The position numbers and the translations under genes were made by a program. DNA of 35,928 nt from Hyphomonadaceae bacterium (lineage in GTDB: Bacteria; Pseudomonadota; Alphaproteobacteria; Caulobacterales; Aquidulcibacteraceae). Shown here piece by piece: positions 21,772 to 31,980 of the stretch (positions within the stretch are counted from its first letter, which is position 1; every line of letters begins with the position of its first letter). The notes beneath the pieces are model-generated. The model was not told the origin of the DNA. It saw nothing but the letters and a program-made list of their open reading frames with translations, and made no database searches. The stretch lies in contig JACMMP010000023.1 in assembly GCA_014378995.1 (NCBI GenBank), positions 1 through 35,928 on the forward strand, given 5' to 3'.

Positions 21772-23445
21772 ATGAAACTGCGCCATCTTCTCTCTGCAGC
21801 TGTGATTGCACTTGCTGCGTGTGCTACCGCCGAGCCGCCAGCCGCACCCGATATTGCTGCGTTCAATTCGCCGGCGCTCTCGGCTGACGCGTTGATGGGG
21901 CACATCCGCGTGCTGGCGTCGGACGAGTTCGAGGGCCGCGCGCCCGGAACCGAAGGCGAGGGGCTGACGGTGGAATATTTGCAGCGCGCTTACGAAGCGG
22001 CGGGATTGGAGCCGGGCGTCACGCTGGCGGACGGCTCGCGCTCGTGGGTGCAGGAAACGCAGCTCACCGCCGCAACGCTGACCAACACGCCGACGCTGAC
22101 AATCGCCGGCCGCGGCGGCGCGCGCGACTATGCGTACGCAACTCAATTCTCGGCGTGGACGCGGCGGCTCGATCCCACCATTGACATCGAAAACGCGCCG
22201 CTCGTGTTCGTCGGCTACGGCGTCAATGCACCGGAGTTGGGCTGGAACGATTACGAAGGCATCGACGTGCGCGGCAAAATCGTCGTCATGCTGATCAACG
22301 ATCCCGATTTTGAAACCGGCGATGACCGCGGCTTCGGCGGGCGGGCCATGACCTATTACGGCCGTTGGACCTACAAATTTGAGGAGGCCGGCCGCCAAGG
22401 CGCGGCAGGCGCAATCATCATTCACGAAACGGCGCCGGCTTCGTATCCGTGGGCTGTGATCCAATCATCCACGAACAGCGCGCGCTGGGATGTTGTCCGC
22501 GCGGACCGGGGCGCCAGCCGCGCGGGTTTTGAGGGCTGGGTCACGACCGAGGTGGCGATGGAGACGTTCCGCCGCGCGGGGCTCGACTTCAACCGCCTGA
22601 AAGCGCGGGCGCAGACACGCGGTTTCCGCGCCGTGCCGATGGGGACGCTTCGCGGCTCGCTCGAACTTCAGACCAGCACGCAAACACGCACGACCAGCAA
22701 CGTCATCGGCGTGCTGCCGGGCGCGGAGCGTCCGGACGAGACCATCATCTACACGGCGCACTGGGATCATCTCGGCCGTTGCCCGGCGATTCAAGGCGAC
22801 GATATCTGCAACGGCGCGCTCGACAATGCGACGGGCACGGCGGCGTTGATCGAGCTGGCGCGCCGCTTCAGCGCCGGAGGGCGGCCGCAGCGTTCGGTGG
22901 CGTTCATTGCGCTGACGGCCGAGGAGCAAGGCCTGTTGGGCGCGCTTTACTATATGCAAAACCCGGTGTTTGCGCCGCGCACGACAGTGGCGGCCATCAA
23001 TATGGATGGCATCAGCAATTTTGGCCCGACGCGCGACATCGAAGTAGTCGGCTTTGGCAAGAGCGAGATGGACGATCTGATCACCTGGGCGATGGAAGCG
23101 CAGGGCCGGCGCGTGGCGCCCGATTCATCGCCGGAAGCGGGCTATTTCTATCGCTCGGACCATTTGCACTTCGCCCAGCTCGGCATCCCGGTGCTCTACA
23201 CCTCCAACGGAATTGACATGGTCGAAGGCGGGGTCGAGCGCGGCGCCGCGCTGAACGCCGTCTACGTCGCCAACAATTATCATAAGCCGTCGGACGAAGT
23301 GACGGACCAGTGGGACATGAGCGGCGGCGTGCAGGATCTTGAAGCCTTGTACGCCGTGGGCCGCAGGCTCGCCGATGGCGAGATGTGGCCGCAATGGCGC
23401 GAGAACGCTGAATTCCGGGGGGCGCGGGAGGCGTCACAGCGTTAA
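21772..23445 (+). CDS. M28-family zinc aminopeptidase lipoprotein with PA domain
   Basis: ATG 21772 starts a lipoprotein signal (LLSAAVIALAAC, Cys17), giving 557 residues. A PA-type insert (VFVGYGVNAPELGWNDYEGI, then GKIVVMLIND) lies near 140-290. The catalytic domain carries the two-zinc ligands and base: His330 and Asp333 in AHWDHLG, Asp351 in GALDNATG, Glu384-Glu385 in AEEQG, Asp412 in NMDG and His464 in SDHLHF. All expected residues are present, so it should be active on peptides at the outer membrane or in the periplasm. The gene is monocistronic: a strong hairpin follows 12 bases after the stop. Confidence 0.93.
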   Translation: MKLRHLLSAAVIALAACATAEPPAAPDIAAFNSPALSADALMGHIRVLASDEFEGRAPGTEGEGLTVEYLQRAYEAAGLEPGVTLADGSRSWVQETQLTAATLTNTPTLTIAGRGGARDYAYATQFSAWTRRLDPTIDIENAPLVFVGYGVNAPELGWNDYEGIDVRGKIVVMLINDPDFETGDDRGFGGRAMTYYGRWTYKFEEAGRQGAAGAIIIHETAPASYPWAVIQSSTNSARWDVVRADRGASRAGFEGWVTTEVAMETFRRAGLDFNRLKARAQTRGFRAVPMGTLRGSLELQTSTQTRTTSNVIGVLPGAERPDETIIYTAHWDHLGRCPAIQGDDICNGALDNATGTAALIELARRFSAGGRPQRSVAFIALTAEEQGLLGALYYMQNPVFAPRTTVAAINMDGISNFGPTRDIEVVGFGKSEMDDLITWAMEAQGRRVAPDSSPEAGYFYRSDHLHFAQLGIPVLYTSNGIDMVEGGVERGAALNAVYVANNYHKPSDEVTDQWDMSGGVQDLEALYAVGRRLADGEMWPQWRENAEFRGAREASQR

Positions 23446-23457
23446 CGCAGTCAAAGC

Positions 23458-23486
23458 CCGCGGCGGTTCAATCTGAACCGCCGCGG
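23458..23486. terminator. Strong hairpin between convergent genes
   Basis: A 13-bp perfect stem (23458-23470 with 23474-23486; left arm CCGCGGCGGTTCA) encloses the 3-nt loop ATC. It sits between the stops of the peptidase and methyltransferase genes. There is no good T-run on either side, so termination efficiency is uncertain; it could also protect the mRNA end. Confidence 0.6.
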
Positions 23487-23496
23487 TGACGCGAAG

Positions 23497-24306
23497 CTAT
23501 TTTCGCGCGATGATCTCCAGCACGAGCGGCGTCACCATCAGCGTGCCTGGCTGCTGCGATACGCGCTCGAACTCGTCTCGCATGTCCTTGGCCATTTGCG
23601 GCGTGATGCGGTCCAGTTCGAGCAGGCGGTCGATGTGAATGTCGAAGAAGCCGATCGGCCAGCGCCAGACGTTGTCGTCCTTGGAGACGACATCGACATA
23701 AGGTTTGAAGCTTTCGAGCTTCAGGCCCATTTCGGTAAGCCAAGCGGGCAAGCTGCGGGCAATATCGGGTTCGCCGCCCGAAGCGCGCCAGTTCGCCACC
23801 ACTTCATCGACGAAGCGCTCGAAGTTCGGCGCCGCCGGCGCAAGGCGCCAGGTCTTGTAGTCAATGTATTCGTGGATCACGATCGCCCCACCGGGACGCA
23901 GCGCATCGACCAGCTTCTGCAGGGCGGGTTTCGGGTCGGGCAAGAACGCCAGCACCCAGCGGACCCAAGCGGCGTCCGCATCTTTTACCGGCAGTGCGTC
24001 GATAGCGAAATCGACCTCATGCGCCTTCACCTGCGGCATCCCGCGCGCCCGCGCTTGGGCTTCCAGCGTATCGAGAAAACGCCGCGAGCGTTCGAGCGCG
24101 AAGACCGCGCCCGTCGGGCCGACGATCTCGGCCAGATCCATGGTCGCAAAGCCGGGCCCGGCGCCGAAATCGATCACCTTGCTGCCGTCGCCGATTTTCG
24201 CACGTGTCCAGGCGTCGAGCGCGCGTGGGCGCCAGACGCGATGCTGAAAGCCTAGCCGGTAGATTTCGTCGTCATGGGTTCCAAGCACGTAATCGCGTTC
24301 TGCCAT
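23497..24306 (-). CDS. Class I SAM-dependent methyltransferase
   Basis: This 269-residue protein has SAM motif I as VIDFGAGPGFATMDLA (near 43-58), the acidic motif II loop ALERSRRF (near 74-81), DADAAWVRWVLAFLPDPKPA (motif III/IV area, near 112-131) and LRPGGAIVIHEY (near 139-150). The first residues MAERDYVLGTHDDEIYRLGF are typical of the ubiquinone/menaquinone-like methyltransferase group. The substrate cannot be told. It is probably cytoplasmic. No operon partner lies upstream; the DUF1232 gene diverges from it with 93 bases between the starts. Confidence 0.88.
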   Translation of the reverse strand: MAERDYVLGTHDDEIYRLGFQHRVWRPRALDAWTRAKIGDGSKVIDFGAGPGFATMDLAEIVGPTGAVFALERSRRFLDTLEAQARARGMPQVKAHEVDFAIDALPVKDADAAWVRWVLAFLPDPKPALQKLVDALRPGGAIVIHEYIDYKTWRLAPAAPNFERFVDEVVANWRASGGEPDIARSLPAWLTEMGLKLESFKPYVDVVSKDDNVWRWPIGFFDIHIDRLLELDRITPQMAKDMRDEFERVSQQPGTLMVTPLVLEIIARK

Positions 24307-24399
24307 GAGGCGTCTCCTGCGCCTGATATAGCTGCAGCGCGCGCGTGCGTCTCGCCGGATTCAGACTTACCCTACGGGCGACGATTCTGGAGTTGGGTG

Positions 24400-24696
24400 A
24401 TGACAGACTATTCCCGCGCCTATTCGGAAGACGCATACAAGGCCAAGCTTGGAGTCCTTGCGGGTCTTGAGCGCTTGCTACAATCGGCAAAGCAGGTGCA
24501 TGCGCTGCTGCGCGACCCGGCGACGCCCCTCTGGGTGAAGGGCGTCTGCGTCGCGGTGCTGGGCTATTTGATCTTTCCCACCGATGCGGTGGCGGATTTT
24601 ATTCCGCTGCTTGGCTATAGCGACGATCTGGCCGCGCTCACAGCGGCGATCGCCGCCGTCGCAGCTTATTTGCCGAAGCCCGACGCTGCGGACTAA
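24400..24696 (+). CDS. DUF1232 (YkvA-like) small membrane protein
   Basis: ATG 24400 is preceded by GGAG and gives 98 residues. The C-terminal half carries the DUF1232 signature: PATPLWVKGVCVAVLGYLIF followed by PTDAVADFIPLLGYSDDLAA, a hydrophobic hairpin with conserved Pro-x-Asp and acidic residues. Function is unknown. The stop overlaps the stop region of convergent purN by four bases. Confidence 0.88.
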   Translation: MTDYSRAYSEDAYKAKLGVLAGLERLLQSAKQVHALLRDPATPLWVKGVCVAVLGYLIFPTDAVADFIPLLGYSDDLAALTAAIAAVAAYLPKPDAAD

Positions 24697-25259
24697 GGCA
24701 ATCGCGCAAGTTCCGCCAAGCAGCGCGGGTAAAGCTCGTGTTCCAGCAAGAGAATGCGCTCAGCCAATCCGTCCGGCGTATCTCCCGCTCGGATCGGCAT
24801 TTTCGCTTGGCCAAGAATTTCGCCGGAATCCACCTCTTCGACGACAAGGTGAACGCTGCAGCCGTGCTCGCTCTCCCCCGCTTCGAGCACGCGCGCGTGG
24901 GTGTTCACGCCTGGATATTTCGGCAGCAGTGATGGGTGGATGTTGACCAAGCGACCTTTCCACGCGTTGACGAAGAACGGCGTCAGCACCCGCATGAAGC
25001 CGGCGAGGGCGATGAGCTCAATGTTGCGCTGGACCAAAAGTGCGTCGAGATCGCGCTCGAACGCTTCGCGGTTTTTGCCGTAAGGCTTGTGATCGAGCGT
25101 GAGCGCTTCAACGCCGGCGGCGCGGGCGCGGTCGAGGCCTTCGACGCCTGGCACGTTGGCGACGACGAGCGTGATCTCGTAAGCGTCTTGCTCCGCATCG
25201 AGCAGCGCTTGGAGGTTGCTGCCGCGACCGGAGATAAGGACGGCGACGCGTTTTTTCAT
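24693..25259 (-). CDS. purN: Phosphoribosylglycinamide formyltransferase
   Basis: ATG 25259 starts the conserved MKKRVAVLISGRGSNLQALL, giving 188 residues, the normal PurN length. The active site shows the N-formyl-folate and catalytic residues in LVNIHPSLLPKYPGVNTH (Asn and His) and the aspartate in VVEEVDSGEIL. PurN converts GAR to FGAR with 10-formyl-tetrahydrofolate in purine synthesis. It follows purM on the same strand after 88 bases that include a palindromic repeat. Confidence 0.95.
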   Translation of the reverse strand: MKKRVAVLISGRGSNLQALLDAEQDAYEITLVVANVPGVEGLDRARAAGVEALTLDHKPYGKNREAFERDLDALLVQRNIELIALAGFMRVLTPFFVNAWKGRLVNIHPSLLPKYPGVNTHARVLEAGESEHGCSVHLVVEEVDSGEILGQAKMPIRAGDTPDGLAERILLLEHELYPRCLAELARLP

Positions 25260-25283
25260 CAGCGCACCGGCGCCTGAAGGCTG

Positions 25284-25327
25284 GAGCGCGCGGCTCCGCT
25301 GCGCATGCGGCGCGGAGCGCCGCGCTC
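25284..25327. repeat. Palindromic (REP-like) element between purM and purN
   Basis: Arms GAGCGCGCGGCTCCGC (25284-25299) and GCGGAGCGCCGCGCTC (25312-25327) are complementary at 14 of 16 positions around a 12-nt centre. The GC-rich form without T-run looks like a dispersed intergenic palindrome rather than a terminator. It may tune the purM/purN transcript ratio. Confidence 0.55.
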
Positions 25328-25347
25328 TAACCTGCAAGGGTCCGTGA

Positions 25348-26391
25348 TCATACCGCTTTCAGCGCGCCAATCTTGAACGCCTGCTCGCCGCCAGCGTTGA
25401 GCAGCGTGACAACTTCGTCGGCCTTTTCCGGCGCGACGATGAGGATCATGCCGATGCCGAGATTGAACGTGCGGCGCATGTCTTCTTCGGGGACGCCGCC
25501 GGTAGATTGCAGCCATTCAAACACGGCGGGGCGCTTCCACGCGTTCCAATCGAACGCAGCTTCCAACTGATCGGGCAACGCGCGCGGCGTGTTTTCGACC
25601 AAGCCGCCGCCGGTGATGTGCGCGGCGCCTTTGGCGAGTTTCGCGTCGAAGACCGGCTTTAGCGCTTTGGCGTAAATGCGCGTTGGAGTCAGCAACGCTT
25701 CCGCAAGCGTCTTGCCGTCCTCGAACGGCGCCGGCGCGTCCCAAGCGAGGCCGGAGCGCTCCACCACTTTGCGCACCAGCGAATAGCCGTTCGAGTGCGG
25801 CCCGCTGGAGGCGATGCCGACGATCACGTCTCCGGCTTGCATTTCATCGAGCCGGGGCAGCAGCGTGCCGCGTTCGGCGGCGCCGACGGAGAAGCCGGCG
25901 AGGTCGTAATCGCCCTTGGCGTACATGCCTGGCATTTCTGCGGTCTCGCCGCCGGAGAGCGCAGCGCCGGCCTGGCGGCAACCTTCGGCGATGCCTTGCA
26001 CCACCAGCGCCGCTTCATCTGCGTTGAGTTTTCCGGTCGCGTAATAATCGAGGAACATTAGCGGCTCGGCGCCTTGCGCGGAGAGGTCGTTCACGCACAT
26101 CGCCACAAGATCGATGCCGACCGTCTCATGGCGGCCGCTTTCGATGGCGATCTTCAATTTTGTGCCGACGCCATCGGTGGTGGCGAGGAAGATCGGATCT
26201 TTGAAGCCCGCGGCCTTTGGATCGAACGCCCCGGCAAAACCGCCCAGAGCGCCGTCCGCGCCCGTACGGGCTGTGGATTTCGCAGCTGGCTTGATCAGAT
26301 CGACCAGCCGTTCGCCTTCATCGATGTCGACACCGGCGTCGTGATAGGTCAGGCCGTTGGTTCCGGCAGGATGTCTAGGAGAGTTGGTCAC
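25348..26391 (-). CDS. purM: Phosphoribosylformylglycinamidine cyclo-ligase
   Basis: The frame is open far upstream (to 27072), but conservation begins at [17 protein letters not shown]. The best start is GTG 26391, giving 347 residues, the usual size. Hallmarks are [69 protein letters not shown]-type [17 protein letters not shown] and [11 protein letters not shown]. PurM closes the imidazole ring from FGAM with ATP. It heads the purM-purN transcription unit and diverges from the DUF2066 gene with 84 bases between the starts. Confidence 0.95.
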   Translation of the reverse strand: MTNSPRHPAGTNGLTYHDAGVDIDEGERLVDLIKPAAKSTARTGADGALGGFAGAFDPKAAGFKDPIFLATTDGVGTKLKIAIESGRHETVGIDLVAMCVNDLSAQGAEPLMFLDYYATGKLNADEAALVVQGIAEGCRQAGAALSGGETAEMPGMYAKGDYDLAGFSVGAAERGTLLPRLDEMQAGDVIVGIASSGPHSNGYSLVRKVVERSGLAWDAPAPFEDGKTLAEALLTPTRIYAKALKPVFDAKLAKGAAHITGGGLVENTPRALPDQLEAAFDWNAWKRPAVFEWLQSTGGVPEEDMRRTFNLGIGMILIVAPEKADEVVTLLNAGGEQAFKIGALKAV

Positions 26392-26475
26392 GGTATGAGT
26401 CCAGAAGCCGCCACATTGATAGGCGATTCCGCGCCGGGTAGGGTTCACCATCCCGTAGCGCAACGAGGTACCGCA

Positions 26476-27552
26476 ATGAAAGCATCGCCCTGGGCCGCCT
26501 TCACCGCCCTGTTCCTGGCGGCCTTGTGCGCGTTCGCGCCCGGCCTCGCAAGCGCCCAAAGTGCGGCGTCGGGCAATGTCTATGCAGTCAGCGGGGTCTA
26601 TGTGGATGAAACCGCCAACAACGCCTCGGCGGCGCAACAGGCGGGATTTACGGCGGCCTATCGGATTGGCTTTGACCGACTGGTGCGTAGGCTCACGGCG
26701 CCTGCGGAACTGGCGGCGCGCGGCATGCCTGCGCCGCAGGGACCGGCGTTCGATCTCCTGGTGCTGAGCGTCGATGTCGAGGAGGAGCGCCGCTCCTCCA
26801 CCCGCTACATCGGCCGGCTGACGGTGCGCTTCAACGCCGAGACGGTCGGCGCGATGCTGCGCCAGCAAGGCCTCACCGTCATCGACGCCCGCACCTCGCC
26901 ATTCTTGGTCGCGCCCATTAGCGCGCCCGGCACGGCTGAAGAAACCGCGGCGCTCTGGCGCGAGGTGTGGACGCAAGGCGGCTTTGGCAACGAACTCGCG
27001 CCGCTGCGTATCGCCGCCGCCGAACTGCAGGGCGCTCCTGCTTGGGACAGCGCCGCGCCGTTCGCACAGCAAAACGCCACCGCTTCGGCGCTTTACGCCA
27101 CTCTGCGCGTGCAGGGCTCAACGGCGACGGCCCAACTCGTGGAAGTGAACGCCAGCACGCGCCGCGATCGCGGCGAAGTTAGCGTGCGTATTCAGGGTAC
27201 GGACCCAGCCGCCCTCCGCGCTGCGCTCGCCGTGTTGGCGGATCAAGCCAATGCGCAGTTGCAGAACGAATGGAAGGCGCGCGCCACCACGGGCGGTTCA
27301 GAACGCGGCCGCATCTCCGCATCGGCGCTCTATACTGATCAGCGTCAATGGGAGCAGATCAAGGACGCGCTCGAAGCCGCGGCGCAGAGTGTGGTTTCGG
27401 AAATCCGTATTGAGGCTGTGGGTCGTCAGGGCGCGCTGGTGTCGTTCTCGTTCGTGGGCAATGAAAGCCAGCTGGCGGCCGAACTCAGCCGCCGCGGCGT
27501 TCGGCTCGACAGCACCGCGAACGGACCGACGCTGCGTGTCGCCGGGAGATAG
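26476..27552 (+). CDS. Secreted DUF2066 protein
   Basis: ATG 26476 after ACGAGG starts a signal peptide ([20 protein letters not shown], cleavage near 28); the product is 358 residues. The N-terminal mature part [20 protein letters not shown] and [18 protein letters not shown] is typical of DUF2066, as are the early [20 protein letters not shown] and LVAPI. No catalytic residues are apparent. DUF2066 genes sit beside purM and hda-type genes in many proteobacteria; function is unknown. The next gene, hdaA, begins 13 bases after its stop, so they probably share a transcript. Confidence 0.83.
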   Translation: MKASPWAAFTALFLAALCAFAPGLASAQSAASGNVYAVSGVYVDETANNASAAQQAGFTAAYRIGFDRLVRRLTAPAELAARGMPAPQGPAFDLLVLSVDVEEERRSSTRYIGRLTVRFNAETVGAMLRQQGLTVIDARTSPFLVAPISAPGTAEETAALWREVWTQGGFGNELAPLRIAAAELQGAPAWDSAAPFAQQNATASALYATLRVQGSTATAQLVEVNASTRRDRGEVSVRIQGTDPAALRAALAVLADQANAQLQNEWKARATTGGSERGRISASALYTDQRQWEQIKDALEAAAQSVVSEIRIEAVGRQGALVSFSFVGNESQLAAELSRRGVRLDSTANGPTLRVAGR

Positions 27553-27564
27553 GCCGCGCCGCGC

Positions 27565-28254
27565 ATGAGCGATCAGCCGCGCCTGTTCGAATTCCGCATG
27601 GGCGAGCGCTCGCCCAACACGCTGGTGGTCTCGGAGGCCAATCGCGACGCGGCTGGGCTGCTGACCGGTTGGCGCGCCTGGCCCGGCGGGTCGCTGGCGC
27701 TGGTCGGGCCCAGGGGGGCGGGCAAAACTCATCTCGCTTTGGCCTGGGCGGTGGAAGCCGGGGCGCGCCAGCTTTCGCCGAACGCCGATCCCGATGACGC
27801 CGCCGCGACGTTTTATGAGGCCGGAGGACGCCTGCTTATCGAGGACGCGGACCAAGCCCTTCACGAGCCCATGCTCTGGAGAGTGCTGGATCTCGTCCGC
27901 TCCAGCGGCGGGGCTGTCCTCCTGACGGCCGCTCAGACCCCCTCGGATTGGCCCGTTGGCCTGGCTGACCTCCGCTCCCGGCTAGCCGCGCTGCCGGTCG
28001 CCCGCCTCAAAGAGCCTGACGAGGGGCTTATGGAGGTGGTTTTGCGCCGGATATGTCGCGAACAATTCATTCAATTGAGCGATGATGCCCTCCAATATCT
28101 CGTGCGGCGGCTCCCCAGGACGTTCGCGGCGGCGCAGGCGTGTGCGGCGGCGTTGGATGCGGAGCTGGTGCGCGGGGCGAAGCCCGTATCCTTGGCCAGC
28201 GCCAAAAGAGCGCTGCAACGGATGGGAGCGGGCGTGGGTGGTGAGGACGGTTAA
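27565..28254 (+). CDS. hdaA: DnaA regulatory inactivator HdaA (AAA+)
   Basis: This 229-residue protein is a DnaA-like AAA+ domain without the DNA-binding domain. Walker A is GPRGAGKTHLA (near 49-59) and Walker B is RLLIEDAD (near 89-96). The lid domain ends with RRLPRTFAAAQACAAALDAE, where the arginine region matches Hda proteins. A clamp-binding-like peptide (QPRLFEF) sits at the N-terminus. With the replisome clamp it stimulates ATP hydrolysis by DnaA and so stops re-initiation, as shown in Caulobacter. It is followed by ppk1 after three bases. Confidence 0.88.
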   Translation: MSDQPRLFEFRMGERSPNTLVVSEANRDAAGLLTGWRAWPGGSLALVGPRGAGKTHLALAWAVEAGARQLSPNADPDDAAATFYEAGGRLLIEDADQALHEPMLWRVLDLVRSSGGAVLLTAAQTPSDWPVGLADLRSRLAALPVARLKEPDEGLMEVVLRRICREQFIQLSDDALQYLVRRLPRTFAAAQACAAALDAELVRGAKPVSLASAKRALQRMGAGVGGEDG

Positions 28255-28257
28255 GAG

Positions 28258-30468
28258 ATGGCGAAGCCGCGCAAGAAATCGCGCGCCGTGGCGAAAGAAG
28301 CATCGCCGCTGCTAACGAGCCCGCAACGTTTCATAAACCGTGAGCTGTCGTGGCTCGCGTTCAACACGCGCGTGCTGGAAGAGGCGGAAAATCTCGCCCA
28401 TCCGGTGCTGGAGAAGCTGCGTTTTCTGTCGATCTCCGCCTCGAACCTCGATGAATTCTACATGGTCCGCGTCGCCGGCCTGCACGAGCAGGTTAAAGCG
28501 GGCGCCGCCGTGCTGAGCAATGACGGGCTGACGCCGAGCGAACAACTTGCGCGGGTTCACGCGGCGGCCACGAAGCTGATTGAGCGCCAGCAGGAACGCT
28601 GGCGCGCGCTGCGCGCGGAAATGCGCGACGTCGGTATCTCGGTGCTTGATCCAGAAGAACTTACACCGGAAGAGCACGCGTTTTTGAAGCCGCTTTTCAT
28701 GGCGGAAGTGTTTCCTCTGCTGACCCCGCTGGCGATCGATCCGGCGCACCCGTTTCCGTTCATCCCGAACTTGGGCTTTGCGATCGCACTAAAGCTGACT
28801 CGCAAGGGCGATGGGCGCGCGCTCAACGCCTTGATACCGGTGCCGAGCCAAGTCGCCCGTTTCATCGATGTGACGCTTGCCCATCCGCAAACTGATCTTG
28901 AGCCGGGCGAGCGACCGCAGCGTCGTTTCCTCACGCTCGAGAACACCATTGTGCTCTTCCTCGGCGAACTTTTTCCCGGCTACCGGGTCGAAGCGCAAGG
29001 CGGATTCCGTGTCGTGCGCGATAGCGACATTGAAATCCAGGAAGAGGCCGAAGATCTCGTGCGCGAGTTCGAAACGCGCCTGAAGGAGCGTCGCCTCGGC
29101 GATATCGTTCGCCTCAAAGTCGAGGCGACGATGCCGGACGATTTGCGCGCGTTTATCGTGCGCGAGCTTGAAGCCGATGCGCGCGACGTTTTTATCGTCG
29201 ATGGCATGCTCGGCCTTGCGGCGCTCTCGGCGCTTGTCAACGAAGAGCGCCCGGACCTCAAATTCAAGCGCTATGAGCCGCGTTTTCCCGAGCGCATAAA
29301 GGATTTCGGCGGCGACAGCTTCGCGGCCATCCGCGCCAAGGACATTCTCGTCCACCACCCGTTCGAGTCGTTCGATTCAGTCGTGCAGTTCGTGCGCCAG
29401 GCGGCGGCTGACCCCGCCGTCGTCGCGATCAAGCAGACGCTTTATCGCACCTCGCGCGATTCCCCGATTGTGGCCGCGCTGGTTGCGGCGGCTGAAGCCG
29501 GCAAAAACGTCACCGCTTTGATCGAACTCAAGGCGCGATTTGACGAAGAAACAAACCTTCACGTCGCACGCAAGCTCGAGGCCGCCGGCGCCTCGGTCGT
29601 CTATGGTTTCATCGATTTCAAGACGCACGCGAAAGTCAGCCTCGTCGTCCGTCGCGAGCCGGAGGGTTTGCGCACTTACGCGCACTTCGGCACTGGTAAC
29701 TATCACCCGATCACAGCGCGCATCTACACCGACCTCTCGCTCTTTACTTGTGATCCCGCCGTCGGCCGCGATGCCAACCGGCTGTTCAATTTCGTCACCG
29801 GCTACGCCCAGCCCGCTCAGCTGGAAAAAATCGCTATGTCGCCGCTGAACTCAAAGGCGACAATTCTGCGGTTGATTGAGGATGAGATCGAGCACGCGCG
29901 GTCCGGCCGCGGCGGCTCAATCTGGGCCAAGCTCAATGCGCTGGTGCATCCTGAGATCATCGATGCGCTCTACCGCGCTTCCAACGAAGGCGTAAAAATC
30001 GATCTCGTCGTGCGCGGCATCTGCTGTTTGCGGCCCGGGGTGCCGGGGATGAGTGAGAACATTATCGTGAAGTCGATCGTCGGGCGCTTTCTGGAGCATT
30101 CCCGCATCGTCTGCTTCGGGGCGGGTCGCAAACTGCCCAACCCAGACGCCAAAGTGTTCATTTCCTCGGCCGACTGGATGCCGCGGAACCTGGAACGCCG
30201 GGTTGAGGTCATGTGCCCGGTTGAAAATCCGACCGTTCACCAGCAAGTCCTTGATCAGATTATGGTCGCGAGCCTCAACGACGAGGCGCAATCCTGGTAC
30301 ATGGACCAGGATGGGGTGTTCAAACGGGTCGATGTCTCAAAATTGCCTGACGAGCCCTTCTCCGCGCACAATTACTTTATGCGCAACCCAAGCCTCTCGG
30401 GCCGCGGCCGCGCGCTCAAGGGCGACGCGCCGGCGGCGTTCGATCACATCGGCGCGCGCAACTACTAA
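28258..30468 (+). CDS. ppk1: Polyphosphate kinase 1
   Basis: This 736-residue enzyme has the four PPK1 domains. The N-terminus carries [19 protein letters not shown], then [20 protein letters not shown]. The catalytic core shows [19 protein letters not shown], the autophosphorylated His457 in FKTHAKV, and the second histidine His476 in [11 protein letters not shown], spaced 19 residues apart as in the E. coli enzyme. It reversibly makes long-chain polyphosphate from ATP. It lies between hdaA and ppx in one transcription unit. A basic N-terminal tail ([13 protein letters not shown]) precedes the family core. Confidence 0.97.
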   Translation: MAKPRKKSRAVAKEASPLLTSPQRFINRELSWLAFNTRVLEEAENLAHPVLEKLRFLSISASNLDEFYMVRVAGLHEQVKAGAAVLSNDGLTPSEQLARVHAAATKLIERQQERWRALRAEMRDVGISVLDPEELTPEEHAFLKPLFMAEVFPLLTPLAIDPAHPFPFIPNLGFAIALKLTRKGDGRALNALIPVPSQVARFIDVTLAHPQTDLEPGERPQRRFLTLENTIVLFLGELFPGYRVEAQGGFRVVRDSDIEIQEEAEDLVREFETRLKERRLGDIVRLKVEATMPDDLRAFIVRELEADARDVFIVDGMLGLAALSALVNEERPDLKFKRYEPRFPERIKDFGGDSFAAIRAKDILVHHPFESFDSVVQFVRQAAADPAVVAIKQTLYRTSRDSPIVAALVAAAEAGKNVTALIELKARFDEETNLHVARKLEAAGASVVYGFIDFKTHAKVSLVVRREPEGLRTYAHFGTGNYHPITARIYTDLSLFTCDPAVGRDANRLFNFVTGYAQPAQLEKIAMSPLNSKATILRLIEDEIEHARSGRGGSIWAKLNALVHPEIIDALYRASNEGVKIDLVVRGICCLRPGVPGMSENIIVKSIVGRFLEHSRIVCFGAGRKLPNPDAKVFISSADWMPRNLERRVEVMCPVENPTVHQQVLDQIMVASLNDEAQSWYMDQDGVFKRVDVSKLPDEPFSAHNYFMRNPSLSGRGRALKGDAPAAFDHIGARNY

Positions 30469-30483
30469 TTCGGGTTTTGACCA

Positions 30484-31980
30484 ATGAGCGGCGCCGTGCT
30501 CAAGGACGGCGCGGACGCCGCCGTCATCGATGTCGGTTCAAATTCCGTACGTCTGGTGATCTATCGCGTCGATGGCCGCGCCTTGACGCCGATCCTCAAC
30601 GAGAAGGTGATGGCCGGTCTCGGCCGCGACATCGGGCGCACGCAAGTGCTCTCAGCCGCCGGCATGGAAATCGCGGCGCGCGCGCTGAAACGCTTTGCTA
30701 CGTTGATCGAGGCGTTGAACATCGATCAAGCGTTTGCTGTCGGCACCGCCGCCGTGCGAGAGGCCAGGGACGGCAAGGCGTTCGCGCGCCGAGTGGAAGC
30801 GGAAACCGGCATCAAGCTGCGTATCCTGAGCGGCGAGGATGAAGCGCGGCTGTCGGCGCTTGGGGTGAGCGCCGGTGCGCCGGACGCCAAAGGCCTGGTC
30901 GGCGATCTGGGCGGCGCCAGCCTGGAGCTGATCGAGATTGGCCCGAAGGGCGTCGGGCGCGGAGAGACGTTTCCCATCGGGCCGCTCTCTTTAATGCGGG
31001 AAGACGAAATCGACTATGATCGCGTCAGCAAGCACGTCTTCGATGTGTTGAGCGAGACTAAGCTCCTCTCCAAACGCGGCGGCGATTTCTACGCTGTCGG
31101 CGGCGCCTGGCGCGCGCTGGGCCGCATCGACCTTGCGCTGAAGAACCACCCGCTCGGCGTGCTGCATCACCACGAGATGAGCCGAGCGCAGGTTTTAAAG
31201 GTGGCCGACGTTGTTCGCAGCCAGAGCAGGAAATCGTTGGAGCGGCTTGAGGAAGCGGCGGCGAAGCGGGCTGAGACGCTGCCCTATGCCGCGGTCGTAC
31301 TCGCGCACATCATGCAGGCGGGCCAGTTCGAGCGCGTTGTTCTTTCCGCCTTCGGGTTGCGCGAGGGCGTGCTGATCGAACGCATGAGCGAAGAAGCGCT
31401 CGCGGTGCACCCGCTCATTGCGGCGGCCGAGGCGCTGGCCGGCCGGTGGTCACATACCCGCGCTTTTGGCCGGGCGCTGGAGCAATGGCTGACGCCGATC
31501 TTGGCCTCGCAGCCGAACGTTTTCCCGAAGAAACGCGAAGAGGTGTTGCGCGGCGCGGCGGCGCGGTTGGCCGATGTCGGCGGCCCGCTTCATCCGGATC
31601 AACGCGTGGAGGTGATGTTCGATATCATTCTGCGCGCGCCGCTGGCTGCGATCAGCCATGAGGAGCGCGCGTTCCTCGCGGCGGCCATCCATCATCGCTA
31701 CATCAAGGCGCCGCCGCGCCATGCCGACGCTTACATGCGGCTCCTGGACGATGACCGGCAGGCGGCTGCCGCCGCGTTGGGGGCCGTGCTTCGGTTGGGG
31801 GCCGACCTTTCTGGCCGCAGCGAGACGTTGTTGGCGTCTTTTGAGGCCGCCGCTGTTGACGGCAAGCTAGTGCTTCGGGTCAAGAAGGATGCAGCCCATT
31901 TGGTCACTGAGACGGCGGCGCGCCGGTTGGAGGCCGCCGCGCAGGCGCTCGGGCTGACAACGGAGACGAAGACAGTATGA
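30484..31980 (+). CDS. ppx: Exopolyphosphatase, Ppx/GppA family
   Basis: This 498-residue protein belongs to the ASKHA phosphotransferase fold. The phosphate loops are AAVIDVGSNSVRLVIYR (near 12-28) and GLVGDLGGASLELIEIG (near 137-153); FAVGTAAVREARDG (near 82-95) carries the conserved T-x-x-x-R. The catalytic glutamate region is LSGEDEARLSALG, and FGLREGVLIERM (near 293-304) marks the end of the core. A C-terminal HD-like helical domain completes the long form. It removes terminal phosphates from polyphosphate or from pppGpp, opposing the ppk1 product. It starts 15 bases after ppk1 and overlaps the DUF3297 gene by four bases. Confidence 0.94.
   Translation: MSGAVLKDGADAAVIDVGSNSVRLVIYRVDGRALTPILNEKVMAGLGRDIGRTQVLSAAGMEIAARALKRFATLIEALNIDQAFAVGTAAVREARDGKAFARRVEAETGIKLRILSGEDEARLSALGVSAGAPDAKGLVGDLGGASLELIEIGPKGVGRGETFPIGPLSLMREDEIDYDRVSKHVFDVLSETKLLSKRGGDFYAVGGAWRALGRIDLALKNHPLGVLHHHEMSRAQVLKVADVVRSQSRKSLERLEEAAAKRAETLPYAAVVLAHIMQAGQFERVVLSAFGLREGVLIERMSEEALAVHPLIAAAEALAGRWSHTRAFGRALEQWLTPILASQPNVFPKKREEVLRGAAARLADVGGPLHPDQRVEVMFDIILRAPLAAISHEERAFLAAAIHHRYIKAPPRHADAYMRLLDDDRQAAAAALGAVLRLGADLSGRSETLLASFEAAAVDGKLVLRVKKDAAHLVTETAARRLEAAAQALGLTTETKTV

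Noticed and set aside
26392-27072. Extension of purM upstream to 574 residues
   Set aside because: It is antisense to the DUF2066 gene, and PurM similarity starts at the GTG at 26391.
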